Shown here piece after piece: positions 1 to 11,274 of a stretch of 64,000 nt of DNA. Each line of letters starts with the position of its first letter. Within the stretch, counting starts at the first letter, position 1. Location of the stretch: the NCBI RefSeq assembly GCF_963855985.1, contig NC_087095.1:1560001-1624000 (forward strand), written 5' to 3'. Under the pieces are notes generated by a model that did not search any database, had not been told where the DNA came from, and worked only from the letters and a program-made list of their open reading frames with translations. The stretch comes from Ostrinia nubilalis (Eukaryota > Arthropoda > Insecta > Lepidoptera > Crambidae). Position numbers and translations under genes: made by a program.

Positions 1-7
1 AGGCATA

Positions 8-19
8 ATGAAATTAACG
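8..19 (+). CDS. Gene 1, coding exon 1 (first four residues, MKLT)
   Basis: The sequence reads ATG AAA TTA ACG followed directly by GTGAGT, a strong splice donor in phase 0. The main exon at 5429 opens in phase 0 with [14 protein letters not shown]. Joining the two gives [18 protein letters not shown], a good signal peptide with Lys at position 2. The paralogue downstream has the same arrangement: four codons, ATG AAG CCT ATG, before its donor. Very short first coding exons ending inside the signal peptide are common in insect cuticular protein genes. The 5' UTR and promoter lie before base 1. The link across 5.4 kb is inferred, since no transcript was seen. Another ATG-donor pair inside the intron could serve instead, but none I noticed gives as good a leader. 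Confidence 0.72.
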
Positions 20-3000
20 GTGAGTGCAGTGAAGTGATGTGAAGAATAAGTGAAGTGCGAGTGATGACTTCAAAAAAGTGCGCAATCGTCCCGTGTGTCC
101 CGTGCCCAAGTGGAGTGTTTTGTTAGTGATCTTTGATAATCGACACACTTTTTTGAAGTCAACGCTTTGCAGTTCTCACTCGTGGGAAGTAATGGATAAT
201 GGTGGACAAAGAAATAGAACGGATCTAAATAGAAAGAAACAACAGATATTAAATAATAAAACAACTATATTAATTTCAGCTCACGTACAGCTTAAACAAA
301 CAATGATTCGCTTCAATGATTATTATGAAGAATTATAATCACTAACATAATTGTTTAGTGCAAAAGTGTAACTGATTAAATACACAGATAAAATGTTAAA
401 CAAGCATTCAATGATGTTCATAAAAAATGTCTTGATTTATTAGACAGTTTAATAATCAATTTAAAGCGCTACTGTCTTTTAGATATAAAAAAATCATTTG
501 TTTCATGAATGAATCTGTAGCAAAATATAACAGAAATTCACAGTAATTTTTATTATTTTTACGCTTAAAAGCTCCTTCTGGTGAAGCATCATTTAACTTG
601 TAGTAGCTTTTAGAAATGAATGAATTGATTCTATCTTTATTAACGGTTTCGTTCCGGACTTTAAAAATAGTTATGTTTTTCTTGTTCAGTTTATCCATTA
701 TAACTTTGCCAACCCTGTATTATTAGATAAAGTTATACCAAGTTGAATTAATTTAAAAGGACAGTCACGTAACCGCAATGTTGTCCTTTACGCTACTCGA
801 CGTATAAACAAAACCGAGTTACTTCAATAACGGAATCTAAACCAGTTGAACTACTAGGCTGAGCCTTCCCTGGCATATTGCGTCACAATGCCATTTCACT
901 CTCGGTAAAGACAAGTTTCAGTCTAGACCAGGCCAGGCTGGTCTAGGAAGAGATCCAGGAAACCTAGCATTCGTTAACATAACCTGTAACCACCGGTCTG
1001 TTATGAAATTGCGTATCTTTAAGTACAATCGTTAAGACTTAACAAGCTAATGATTTAGGTCGATATTGGCAGAGATTTAGTATATTCGCATAAAGAAATG
1101 TATTTGTAATTCCCATCTATTCAAACTCACTCTTATAATAATGATGATAGATGTTGCTTCGCATGAAAATTCCAAACTGAATTTACTAAAAGTCCCAACA
1201 AAATAATTTTTAAACAAGGACCCCCAGCCTGTTAAAGTACTTTTCACGAGCTTCCAAAACGTTGTTTTTTCATAGAGTTTGTATAGAAATACGCACATCT
1301 ATTTATATACAGATACCAAGATATAAAAATGAGCCAGAATTTAACATGTTTACTGAATTGTATAAACAGAAGTCGGTAACTTATTGAACAAAGAAACAAA
1401 AACTAAGCGTTTGTATACCTCACATCATCCACTCAAACCGTGTTACGCGACAAACGATTTATTAGTTAGCATTTTCTTGTATTGCCTTAAAAGTCTAGAA
1501 CAGGTTCTAATACCATCTCGCTGGAAAAATGCGGAGTTTTCTTGAGAATTTAATGTAGGAATGTTGTTTGCGTTAACTCTATAAACTTGTCGACCCTTTT
1601 TTTATAAATAATGTTATTGTTAAGGTTTTATGTCTTTTTTATGATCTTTTATTATGTTTTAATAACATATTTATCCACTGATATGGTGGATAATTCAAAG
1701 ACAATGCGGATAAAACTGACATCTTATGATGAATTACTTCACGTCAATAGACTCCATTTCAATCTTACATCGAGTCTCAATCACCACCATAAAACATTAA
1801 ACTATAATAATCAAAATTTCATCAGTCCATGGAGTCGTTTCCTGCGCTTATAAACAAATCGGGCCGCGGTGTGGTAAGTAGCCGTTGCGACAGACGCCAT
1901 GAGCGCGCTATCCCACGCCGGCTCGCTTCTGATTAGTATCACTCGGGGTCAGGCTATGAGAATGCCATGCGTGTTCTCAAGTTTTTACACTAAATGTAGA
2001 GTAGGTTCTAAATGCCCTATACAAGCGTGTTTTGCTAAAACCAGCGTAATCTAGATGTAGGTTAAAGGTTATATTTGCATTCATCTCTACGTGCATTGAC
2101 TATGAATCCATAATATTTCTAAAGCAATGAAGTTTTGAGTACCTAAATAATAAAACCAATTCAAAAAATTTGCGGCAAAAGCCAATCATGTATCTCAGTG
2201 TATTACTGTTTATAAAGTTATAAAGCTGTGCCTACGCCGAATAGACGCTCATAAGCGCTATATTTACATATTTTATTGCACGCGCATAATCCTGATGTCA
2301 TCTTTAACCGTACGTTGCATTATAAACAATTTTCACTGGTTACTCCGACCTCATAAAAGTCTCATCGTGAATAACTTTTTAATCTGTACCGATGACTCGG
2401 TATTATTTAATACGGTTACATACTGTTATGCGTTTGTTAGTTTTAATTAGAACTGCTATTTTTCAACTTTGATCGAAATAACTTGTTTTAAAAATTATTA
2501 CGTCATTTCAACATGTGTTTGATTGCAATTAGTAGAATTTTAAAAATAACTTAGGAGTGTATCTGTACTTAGTCGAGTCAAAGATTAAATTAATGGTAAA
2601 ATTACGTTTATTTTCACTTATTGCGAAATACTCGTAAAAATGATCGTTAAAAACGCATTACTTTTCTGAAAGAAACAGTTAATGTTGATGCATGGGAGAT
2701 CACGGCGTTGGTGTAATCATTAAATCACATTACTTATGCTTAAGTGTCTTGTATATCCCGAACTTACAGAACGAATACGAAGAAAAACAAATTGAATCTT
2801 CGAATGAATGTTGCTTTCATTAATATTGAAGAATTCTGTTGACATTTTTCTGATTGACCTTAATCAAACATACAGATATATTCTGAATGAAATGCAGCAT
2901 AATCACTAAATTAAAACAACGTCAAATCAAATAAATCCAAGTCAGCGCATCTCTACATTTGCGTAATTCGATATTCATTTGCTATGCAAATCTGAGCTCT

Positions 3001-5428
3001 AGGTCAAGGTCGTATCGATCGTGACGTAATGAACCGCCATTTTTGAATCCAGGTCCCTCGCGCGGTCTCGTCATTTTTGACGGAGCGCTCGCGCTACTTT
3101 TGAAGTTACGGTTCTTTAACGTAACTGGCGATAGTAAACAGATGTGTGTTTGTATTTGCTTGTCGCTCAATTTGCTTTGAGAGAAATCGATTGTAAGTCG
3201 ATCTTAGTAACTGGTTGCAAATCTATGCGTATATTTCCCAACTTGAAATCCTTATAATGAGCAGGAAATTAATTTGAATAACATAATTTTATGCAACAAT
3301 TCACTGTGTTGATTTTAATATTATTAATTAGAAGCGCTTGCAACAGTTGGCCTTCAAATTGAAAACTCATCTTTGTAGTGTTGACTTAGTGATTTATACC
3401 ACTTATACTAAATATTCGATGTTTGTGGGTTCACATTTTGTACGGAGCAAATGTTAGTGTGACAATTAGGAATCATGGACGTAACTATCTATCATCTAGT
3501 TACCATAATACATGCTCTACTTAGTTTAGGGCTGTGTGACAGTTACGTTAAATTAAGTAACAGATATCGTCTACAATTTTCTATCTACATGCAAAGCGAA
3601 GGTAACCATAGACAGCTATCGTCCATCTGTGCTATTAGCAAGTTACCCCACGGGCGTTGCGCCGAATGCGCTTGCACAAGTGCGATGGACGGACGCAACT
3701 CACACATGCTTATTTTGCTGTGCTAATTATGCTTTGACCAAATAATTGGGTAAAACAATAGTTTACAAAATCGTGTTCTCTGTGCAGAAGGAAATAAGAT
3801 AGGTTATGTAGCACTTAGAAAGATTTTGCAGTCTAGAAACAAAAGAAAATTACTTTTGTAGCGTCAGAGTACTGCATTATATTTAGTAGACACAATACAG
3901 TAGGTCGCGCGTCACGACTGACGCACATCTTATTGGTATATAAGTTAATGATTAATAAACTGGGCTCTTGATTATCGCACACGCATCCAGCTGTCTCATT
4001 TGTCATCTCCCTGCTCAAGAGCCAAGCTTTATAAAGCATAAAAAGTCCAGTTCCAGTTTACAAAAGCGATAAATAAGTAGTTTTAACATCGTTTGCAGAT
4101 CTCTTCGCGGGTGTTACACATTCATAACGATGTAATACACACTTAAAATGCCTCGTACAACTAACTCCTAGAGATGTATGATGACACTCTTTCGTTGTAA
4201 GTTAAGTTTAAAGAACTTCAAACATTAGGTAACTGTAAACAGATACGTCGACATACGAGTAACTTCAGTGATCTGTATATTTTCGCACCGTGACAGTTAC
4301 GAGTCGATGATCGTTATCCAATACTTGGCATAGTATCGAGATAACTATGATCTATGAACAAGTGAAATCATTTGAATGTGATCTCTAAGATTTCCGCGTT
4401 TGCATCCATTTTCGTAATGGCGATTGAGAAATGAAAATTATGTTACGATTGCCAATATTTTACATTAAATCGGTTATTCGATTGCTATAAAATCGACTCT
4501 ATGCGTTACAAGGAAACGAAGCATTTTGAAAAGAAGATAAACTATTCGTACTACATCCATTTATGTAAACTAGCAATAAACATACTACATAAATCAAACT
4601 ACAGTAGAACACTTCGTATAGTAAAATTCATTAATCAAAATGCACAACACGACTTACGCTAGTATTAAGTCATTGTGAAATACCTTGGCAATTAATCGTC
4701 TCAATAAAAAACGTTATCAAATTTTACTATTACTACACGAATATTGCAAAACCATGTAACTAAGATCTTCATTGACCACACATGATCTTGTTTATCATCG
4801 GCCCATTGCAAATGTATGATTTCTTAATAAAATCGGGTCTTCTCTGCCTCGTTGCAATCGCAAACCGTAACTAGTCATTGCCTCATTAATATTTATAAAA
4901 TTAACAAGCTCATCTTCAAAACACAGTCAAATTAGTTACAGTAGGTCCTAGATAAAAAATTTAGGATCAACAAAATACTTTTCTTGTTTTTTCTTTTATT
5001 TTTCTTTATGCTAGACAAGGCACCTGGTTTTAAATTACATACAGTCTATTTTATTGAGAACTGACTGACTAGATCTTCTCTGGAATAAAACCAACTCGGT
5101 GTAATTTTTTAAAAATAACAAAACCATAAATTATGGAGGCGTATCTAATAGTAAGACCGCTGAGTCTCTTTATATTGTGCCAAAAACTAAGCGGCTGTTA
5201 GATGATGAATGGGCTATAAGCACATTAGCAGTCCATCTTGTAATCGTTAAGAAATAACATATCGTTAGCAGTTTAACAAACAATTACCGTCGGAAGCACA
5301 GATTTGATGAGGTTTACGATTTAGGCTTCAACCGTGAAGGTTTTATCATTAAACGACACAATGTTTACCTAAAATGTGAGTTTTGTCCAATAGAATGAGT
5401 GACTAATATGTTTTTCTTTTATTCACAG
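20..5428 (+). other. Gene 1, intron 1 (5.4 kb)
   Basis: The proposed intron runs from GTGAGT at 20 to TTTTATTCACAG ending at 5428. It is AT-rich with one GC-richer island near 1860-1960 and another near 3030-3110. I saw no gene in it and, unlike the rest of the window, no LINE tail, SINE head, Helitron end or clear MITE. Around 2977-3012 there is an ATTTGC/ATGCAAAT dyad (POU octamer type) followed by TCAAGGTCG, which fits the FTZ-F1 consensus. Both are only motif matches. The intron is about twenty times longer than that of gene 2 (261 bp). Confidence 0.65.
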
Positions 5429-6508
5429 ATCTGCTTAGTTTTCCTGCTGGTAGCAGCGGCTGCTGCCAGCGAGAAGAAGACGACAGAAAAGAAGGCTGAA
5501 CCTTTAGACAAGAAACTGGACAAACGTGGTCTCCTGAACCTCGGCTATGGGTACGGCATCAGCGGACTAGACGTGGGCTACATCGGCAGCGGCCACGGCC
5601 ACGGCGGCGCCTACAACTTCATCGACGAGGGCGCCCTCGCCCACGCGGGATACGGCGTCAACCTTGGCCAACACACCGACGTCACCAGGACCATCACCCT
5701 CGTCAAGGGCGTCCCCTACGCCGTCGCCGTCGAAAAACCCGTCCCCTACCCCGTCGAGAAGCCCGTGCCATACCCCGTCAAGGTCCCCGTGCCGCAACCC
5801 TACGAGGTCGTCAAACACGTGCCCGTTCACGTGAAGGAGTACGTCAAAGTGCCAGTTCATGTACCCGCCCCCTACCCCGTCGAAAAGAAGGTCCCCTACC
5901 CCGTCCACGTACCCGTCGACAGGCCCTACCCCGTCAAGGTCTACGTGCCCCAGCCCTACCCCGTCGAGAAACACGTCCCCTACCCCGTCAAGGTGCCAGT
6001 GCCCCAGCCCTACCCCGTGGAGAAACACGTGCCATACCCCGTTGAAGTCAAAGTGCCCGTGCCCCAGCCCTACCCTGTAGAGAAGCACGTCCCCTACCCC
6101 GTGAAGGTTCCCGTCGACAGGCCCTACCCCGTCCACGTGCCCGCTCCCTACCCCGTCGAGAAGCCAGTGCCTGTCGCTGTCCCCGTTGAGAAGCCGGTCG
6201 CTTACCCCGTCCACGTGCCCGTAGACAGGCCTTACCCCGTCCACGTTGAGAAGCCCTACCCCGTGCCCGTTAAGGTGCCAGTGCCAGAGCCCTACCCCGT
6301 ATACAAGCACGTCCCCTACCCAGTGGAGAAGCCCGTGCCTTACCCCGTCAAGGTGCCCGTCGACAGGCCCTACCCCGTGACCGTTGAGAAGCACGTCCCA
6401 GTGGCCGTTGACAGGCCCGTGCCCGTGCCAGTCAAAGTCCCCGTCCTGGTCAACGAACACGACCAGTACAGCCACCTGAGCCTCGGAGGCTCCTACTACA
6501 GCCACTAG
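5429..6508 (+). CDS. Gene 1, main exon: secreted Pro-Tyr-Pro-Val repeat protein (Vajk-like cuticular protein)
   Basis: With exon 1 this gives 363 residues, stop TAG at 6506-6508. The acceptor TTTTATTCACAG ends at 5428, and translation from the ATG at 5399 would read intron sequence, so that start is rejected. Layout: signal peptide about 1-18; Lys/Glu-rich propiece 19-37 ending in DKR-G (possible furin-type cut at 37/38); Gly/Tyr/His-rich part about 38-90; the motif T-I-T-L-V-K; then from about residue 99 to 342 repeats built from VPYPV, EKx[15 protein letters not shown] and PVDRPYPV; and a short Tyr/His/Ser tail. The protein has no Cys outside the signal peptide and no Rebers-Riddiford chitin-binding motif. 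Established knowledge: insect proteins of this type (the Drosophila Vajk group and lepidopteran hypothetical cuticular proteins) are secreted by epidermis and contribute to cuticle. Inference: an extracellular structural protein, perhaps cross-linked through Tyr and Lys. Codons are strongly GC-rich (CCC, GTC, TAC, AAG) against an AT-rich background. Confidence 0.93.
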   Translation: MCLVFLLVAAAAASEKKTTEKKAEPLDKKLDKRGLLNLGYGYGISGLDVGYIGSGHGHGGAYNFIDEGALAHAGYGVNLGQHTDVTRTITLVKGVPYAVAVEKPVPYPVEKPVPYPVKVPVPQPYEVVKHVPVHVKEYVKVPVHVPAPYPVEKKVPYPVHVPVDRPYPVKVYVPQPYPVEKHVPYPVKVPVPQPYPVEKHVPYPVEVKVPVPQPYPVEKHVPYPVKVPVDRPYPVHVPAPYPVEKPVPVAVPVEKPVAYPVHVPVDRPYPVHVEKPYPVPVKVPVPEPYPVYKHVPYPVEKPVPYPVKVPVDRPYPVTVEKHVPVAVDRPVPVPVKVPVLVNEHDQYSHLSLGGSYYSH

Positions 6509-6765
6509 GGTAATTAGTCACTTAGCATTCATCAGAAAATCACATAATTTATAAGCCTAGCCAAGTCTAGCCGGCCGGGACACCAGCAAACAAAATTTTT
6601 TCATACTTTTGTACATTTTTATTTATACAAAAATGTCATGTCATGTATGTATGTGCGTACGTGGTACGTAGTGATATAAAAGTTACCATTACATTAGTTT
6701 GTAAGTTGATTGTAAAGAGCGAACGATGTGAAAAATAAACAAAAATATTAAAAACATACAATACG
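6509..6765 (+). terminator. Gene 1, 3' UTR and polyadenylation signal
   Basis: About 225 bases of AT-rich sequence follow the stop. AATAAA at 6734-6739 is followed by an A-rich stretch and then a T-rich one (6764-6778), a normal cleavage context. The 3' end is therefore expected near 6755-6765. The middle has short repeats of ATGTATGT/GTACGTGGTACGT near 6640-6670. Confidence 0.7.
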
Positions 6766-6769
6766 TTTT

Positions 6770-9700
6770 TATTTTTATTGCCCCTTTAAAGTTAATTAAA
6801 AATTAGCCTATAATTAAACTCAAAATTGCAACGATTTCATATCACACGATGCCTATAAAAATTGTAGCTATTTAACTTGATAAAAAATTCGTTTCCAGGA
6901 AATTGGTATTTAATATAATATATTATGAAAGCATACCATTTATTTATAATTATATTAACTGTCTAAACAACATCCTTAATTACTTTATATTCTGAGTATT
7001 TGATTACTTCGATTACACGTAAATATTTTCTACCTCAAAAATAATCATACATATTAGACTAACATTTATTTTTTATTAGACGCACATTATTTATTACAAT
7101 TATCCCGAACGAGTACCAACAACAAATAACATGTAAACATAAAGTTTAGCATTAACTCCGCGTTTCACCCACAACCAATAATTTAGCCTGACCCCACTGA
7201 ACCGGGAACCTGGCTTGCGAACCGGTACTGTAACCACTAAGCCACCGAGGTAAGTAAGAGCTGGTAAACATACTGCTCAATAACCACAACGGGTGACCTT
7301 CACGGCTCTTTGCTATAGCATCGTGTTATACAACGCTTTGATCTGAGCGACGGGACTGCGGACTATGTGAACTATAATATTTTGTAAGTTTTGAAAACAA
7401 ATTCACAATGGACATACAATAACTGAGTAGGTAATTATTATCTAAAAACGAGATAAGAAATAGATTCCTTTATTACACACCAAATACTGAAAATTACAAA
7501 AGAATAAAAAAACTTGCACAGTTTTTCTTCGATAAATAAATACAGTTCTTCCGCTATAAAAAATGGAATGGCACAGTTTGTGTGCAATAAGTAAATCTTT
7601 CGCTATGTATTCCCCAAAATAATACATGCTATTTTAGGCCCGTGTAGTGAAAAGGGTCTACATGAAATAGAAACATCTTTACTAATGTAAATACACTGTA
7701 AACTAGTGAAAACTAATTTAAGAGTCAGAGCCAGCCAGGATTTGATAAGTCATAAAAGGTTAAAAACCAAATAATGCTCAATTATTAATTAATATGAAAT
7801 TAATGGCGAAGTAAAAAGTTCGCATTCACAGTGGTCACAAGTTAAGCTGCGGATTGAACTTTACGTAACCGTGGTTAAGGTTACTGTAAGTGGTTCAACT
7901 CGTCTCCGCGATATTTGGTTTATGTCGTATGTGTACATACATGGTGAAATTACGGTAGTTTACTGTGAGATTATGTGAAATTTTGTGTGTTGCATTTTTT
8001 GCACATCATCGTAATATTGCTATAGGATCTTTAACTGAATATTATAAGAGTAAACTTTTATTCAGCACATACATGCATTCATACATTAACCCTGTAAGGG
8101 TGTAGCAAAGTCACAAAACTAAACGAGTAAAATATTTAACTAAATCGAGCAAGATCACTTATCGTTTCCACCCTGAAGGCTCTTAAAGAGAACATCTTTT
8201 AAAGATTTGAAAAGTTATTAGTAATTATCTAAACAAAATAAACGGAGCTATAATGCGACGGTCTTCATCTCTTCAAATTTTCATGTATATTTGCCTTTTT
8301 TGTTTTATTTATTGTATGTAACATTTTCAATTTTTTCCCCTGGTGCAGTAATATGGGACAGATAAATGCAAACAGTCATCTTTTTGTCCATTATGCATTA
8401 TACCTATTACTTAAATAATGTGTCATCATGTATAACGAGACTTTAGACCTTACCTAATGTTCAAAGGAATCATTCTCATAGAGACCACCTTTTAGTGTTT
8501 TCAATTCTTTTCAATTTCCCATGCATGTGTGAAATATGCGAATTTCCCACCAATTAGTGCGGATCGCGCAACGTTCTATGTCAGATTGTTTGTCAGTCAG
8601 TTAGCCCATACGTTTGGACATATAGGGTGTCACGAAAAGTTGTTATAGGCTGATGCAAAATGACATTACATTATGCTATAACAAGTATCTCTTAAAATTT
8701 GAGCTAGCTTGTAAAAAAGGTTGACTGGAAGAGAATGGAAATTTTCATAAAAATAGTCTTTTGTATTCCGATATAGTATGCTATTTTTGTTCTTTTACAA
8801 TGATTTTTGTACAAAAAATAATTGCAGAATATTGTTTTTAGCTTGTAAATATTTTAGGGCATTAACAGCACATAAAAAAACCCTTTTCTAAACATTCCTT
8901 CTTTTTTGTTCTTCTCAAAACAAATTGTAGAGACCCCTGTATATTAGCCCACACATTGCCATACACATACATGTATATCACAAAAACAAAGCCCGTATTG
9001 TCCTATTGTTTGTATACTGCCTCTCGCACGACTACCGCCGTTTTGGTGTGCAATTGAGGACAAAAAAACTGAATTGAATGGACAAAAATAATTAAGATAG
9101 CTTGTTTCGCCGAAATTTGATTATACGCTGACAATTAACAATTGTTATAAATTTGATGATTATTAACGTAATTGCAAATGCTACGATTTTTCATCGCTAT
9201 TTGATAATTATTCAAGAAACATTTCAGAAAGATATTTGTATATGCTTTTTTAATAAATTACTGTTTTTACAAGTATTTACGTTAATATCTTTTTAAGCAA
9301 TTGAATCAACACACATTTGACAGTTATGTTAAATTAGGTAGGTAGCTATTCAATTAAATATCACTATCGATATTATATAAAGTATTTAAAAAAATATATA
9401 TCATTTCACCTTAAGATTACATTATCAAGATTACGCATCTACAACTCTCTAGTAGCGTGTAATATTTTTGTTTGGGTGCGAAATCTTTGCTCGTAAGTGT
9501 ACAAGCTCGCATGTGTTTGAGAAAAGTTTTTAATTTTCGTTACGAAACTCGGCCAGTTTCATGGCCATTGCAACATTTTAGGGATGCTGGGTCTACTCCG
9601 TAGAGAGCATGTGATTAATTATTTTTTAGGGTTCCGTAGTCCTGACAAGGAACCCTTATTATAGTATGCAAAAAGCCCTGTCCAATATAAAAGGGACTTG

Positions 9701-10790
9701 TCAAATTATGGTAATTTAAAAAAGATTGATATGTTTTTTAGGTTCGTAAGTGCGCCATATTTGATTATTTATCATAGTTTTTTCTACATGTCTTGAATGT
9801 GTAATATTTTGTACATTTGGAATACCATATTTGCCAATCTAAGACACAAATTCAACTAACTTAGAATATAAATTAAATGATTCTACAACTGATGCTCCGC
9901 TCCGTTGTTCTTATTAAAATGTCATTAACAATTAAAACTCAGAACTGTGACAAAAACAAGTGTAGGTACAACTCGACAACTACTGGACCACAAAGTCATT
10001 CTTACATCGTTACGTAAAGCTCATAGTTGAAATTCCTGACAGTTAAAACTTAAAATCGACCTCGATGTAATTAATTACTTTACGCCAATTACCAAATATT
10101 ACAAGATGGGTTATACATCAGTCAGCAATAAAATGGCCGATAAAAATTGTTTTTAGCGTTAATTGAAGCTTTTAAACCATTCTCACTTGATAGTAAAACA
10201 CATTGAAGGTCTCAGATATACTAATAAAATGTTATATTCTGTTACTTACGATGATATGTGTGAAAATAGCTTCATTGCTGGCCCTGAATTTTTAAGCCTA
10301 TTACTTAATTTAAATATTATTATATTGATGTGGTGTAAAGTGTATGAAAATCGTGAAATTCTAGTCACAAAAAGAATAAGAGTCAAAGTACTAAGAACCT
10401 GAAATATTTAAAGAACAGAAAAATAAATAACTTTAGCCCTTTGTACCTACTGTTACAGATTTCAAATATTTTCCGAATTCATGTACTTAATGCTGCTGGA
10501 AGCTTGGACTCAGTCTATTTTTTATTTAAAACATCCTCTTTTTTTTTGCAAAAGTGAAAACTATTTTTTTTTCTACTTCAAATAAGGTTTTTTTCAAACA
10601 GCGCCATCTGTACGCTTATTAACATAAACGACTACCATTATGTGTAACTCTAAGCACACTTAAGCGAAGGTTTTAGAAAGTAGCTCGCGTTGCTAAGCGT
10701 TGCTATTGTATAGTTCCAGCGATCGCCACCAGAGGGCTTCTGCAGATTTGTTATATTTTTACCCGACTGCGCGACGCAAAGGAGTGGTAA
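6770..10790. other. Gene-free intergenic DNA after gene 1
   Basis: AT-rich sequence with many stops in all frames. Apart from the tRNA-like SINE head at 7190-7252 I recognise nothing coding. Near 9628-9660 the phrase AGGGTTCCGTAGTCCTGA occurs; a close relative appears on the other strand near 44580-44620, so it belongs to a dispersed repeat. Near 8620 the phrase GGGTGTCACGAAAAGTTG looks like one end of a transposon, but I could not find the matching other end. Confidence 0.5.
7190..7252 (-). repeat. tRNA-derived SINE head (remnant)
   Basis: On the minus strand it reads as a tRNA-like sequence: an A-box-like GGCTTAGTGGTTACAG and a B-box-like GGTTCCCGGTTCA about 30 bases later. It is not foldable as an intact tRNA and lacks clean acceptor pairing, so it is more likely the head of an old SINE than a gene. 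Confidence 0.45.
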
Positions 10791-10796
10791 TGTATT

Positions 10797-11062
10797 GCCG
10801 TTTGGTGTAGTGGTTCGAAACGGACTACTATTCCGGAGGTTGCGGGTTCGATTCCCGCACAGTACAAACATTTGTGTGCATGAACATATTTGTTTGTATT
10901 GGACTGGGTGTTTTTCTATGTATAATAAGTATGTATTTACAAAAAAAAAAGTATTTAAGTATGTTTATATCCGTTGTCTAGTACCCATAGTACAAGCTTT
11001 GCTTAGTTTGGGACTAGAAGCGCAGTGTAAAATGTCCAAGGATATTTATTTATTTATTAATT
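10797..11062 (+). repeat. tRNA-derived SINE, copy 1
   Basis: Begins GCCGTTTGGTGTAGTGG, which contains an RNA polymerase III A box, followed 45 bases later by the B box GGTTCGATTCC inside GCGGGTTCGATTCCCGC. The tRNA-like head is followed by a body of about 190 bases (containing TTTGTTTGTATTGGACTGGG and GTTTATATCCGTTGTC) and a TTTA-rich tail. A second full copy with the same order of segments lies at 42786-43053, which fixes the limits. It is immediately followed by a Helitron-like element. Confidence 0.85.
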
Positions 11063-11064
11063 AA

Positions 11065-11268
11065 CTAGCGGCCGCCCGCGACTTCGTACGCGTGGATCCC
11101 GTTTTACCCCCTTAGGGGTGGAGTTTCGTAAAATCCTTTCTTAGCGGATGTCTACGTCATAACATCTACCTGCATGCTAAATTTCAGCCCGATCCGTCCA
11201 GTGGTTTGGGCTGTGCGTTGATAGATCACTGTCAGTCAGTCAGTCACCTTTGAGTTTATATATTTAGA
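11065..11268 (-). mobile_element. Helitron-like non-autonomous element, family A copy 1
   Basis: Read on the minus strand it starts TCTAAATATATAAACTC and ends with a GC-rich hairpin (CGCGGGCGGCCG) just before CTAG, with T as the next base. Start TC, end hairpin plus CTAG and insertion between A and T are Helitron features. The interior, with AACCCAAACCACTGGACGG and tandem GACT units, matches the element at 61266-61473. No coding capacity. Some annotators assign this CTAG-ended lepidopteran family to other repeat classes. Confidence 0.6.
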
Positions 11269-11274
11269 TAAGTT

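Noticed and set aside
3475..3726. 83-codon frame within intron 1, and ATG GAC before GTAACT as an alternative exon 1
   Set aside because: The frame has no domain. MD joined to ICLV would be a poorer leader than MKLT, and the downstream GTAACT is a weaker donor than GTGAGT at 20.
5399..5428. ATG at 5399 as the start of gene 1
   Set aside because: These codons lie in the polypyrimidine tract and acceptor of the intron, and the resulting leader is worse than MKLT-ICLV.
5567..6505. 312-codon open frame antisense to gene 1
   Set aside because: It reads as the complement of the repeat codons (GDGVG-type), has no stop only because the sense codons avoid TTA, CTA and TCA, and has no promoter, leader or domain.
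10795..11064. 89-codon open frame and possible tRNA gene at 10797
   Set aside because: The frame lies in a SINE. The tRNA-like head lacks a proper acceptor stem and recurs with the same body at 42786, so it is a SINE and not a tRNA gene.
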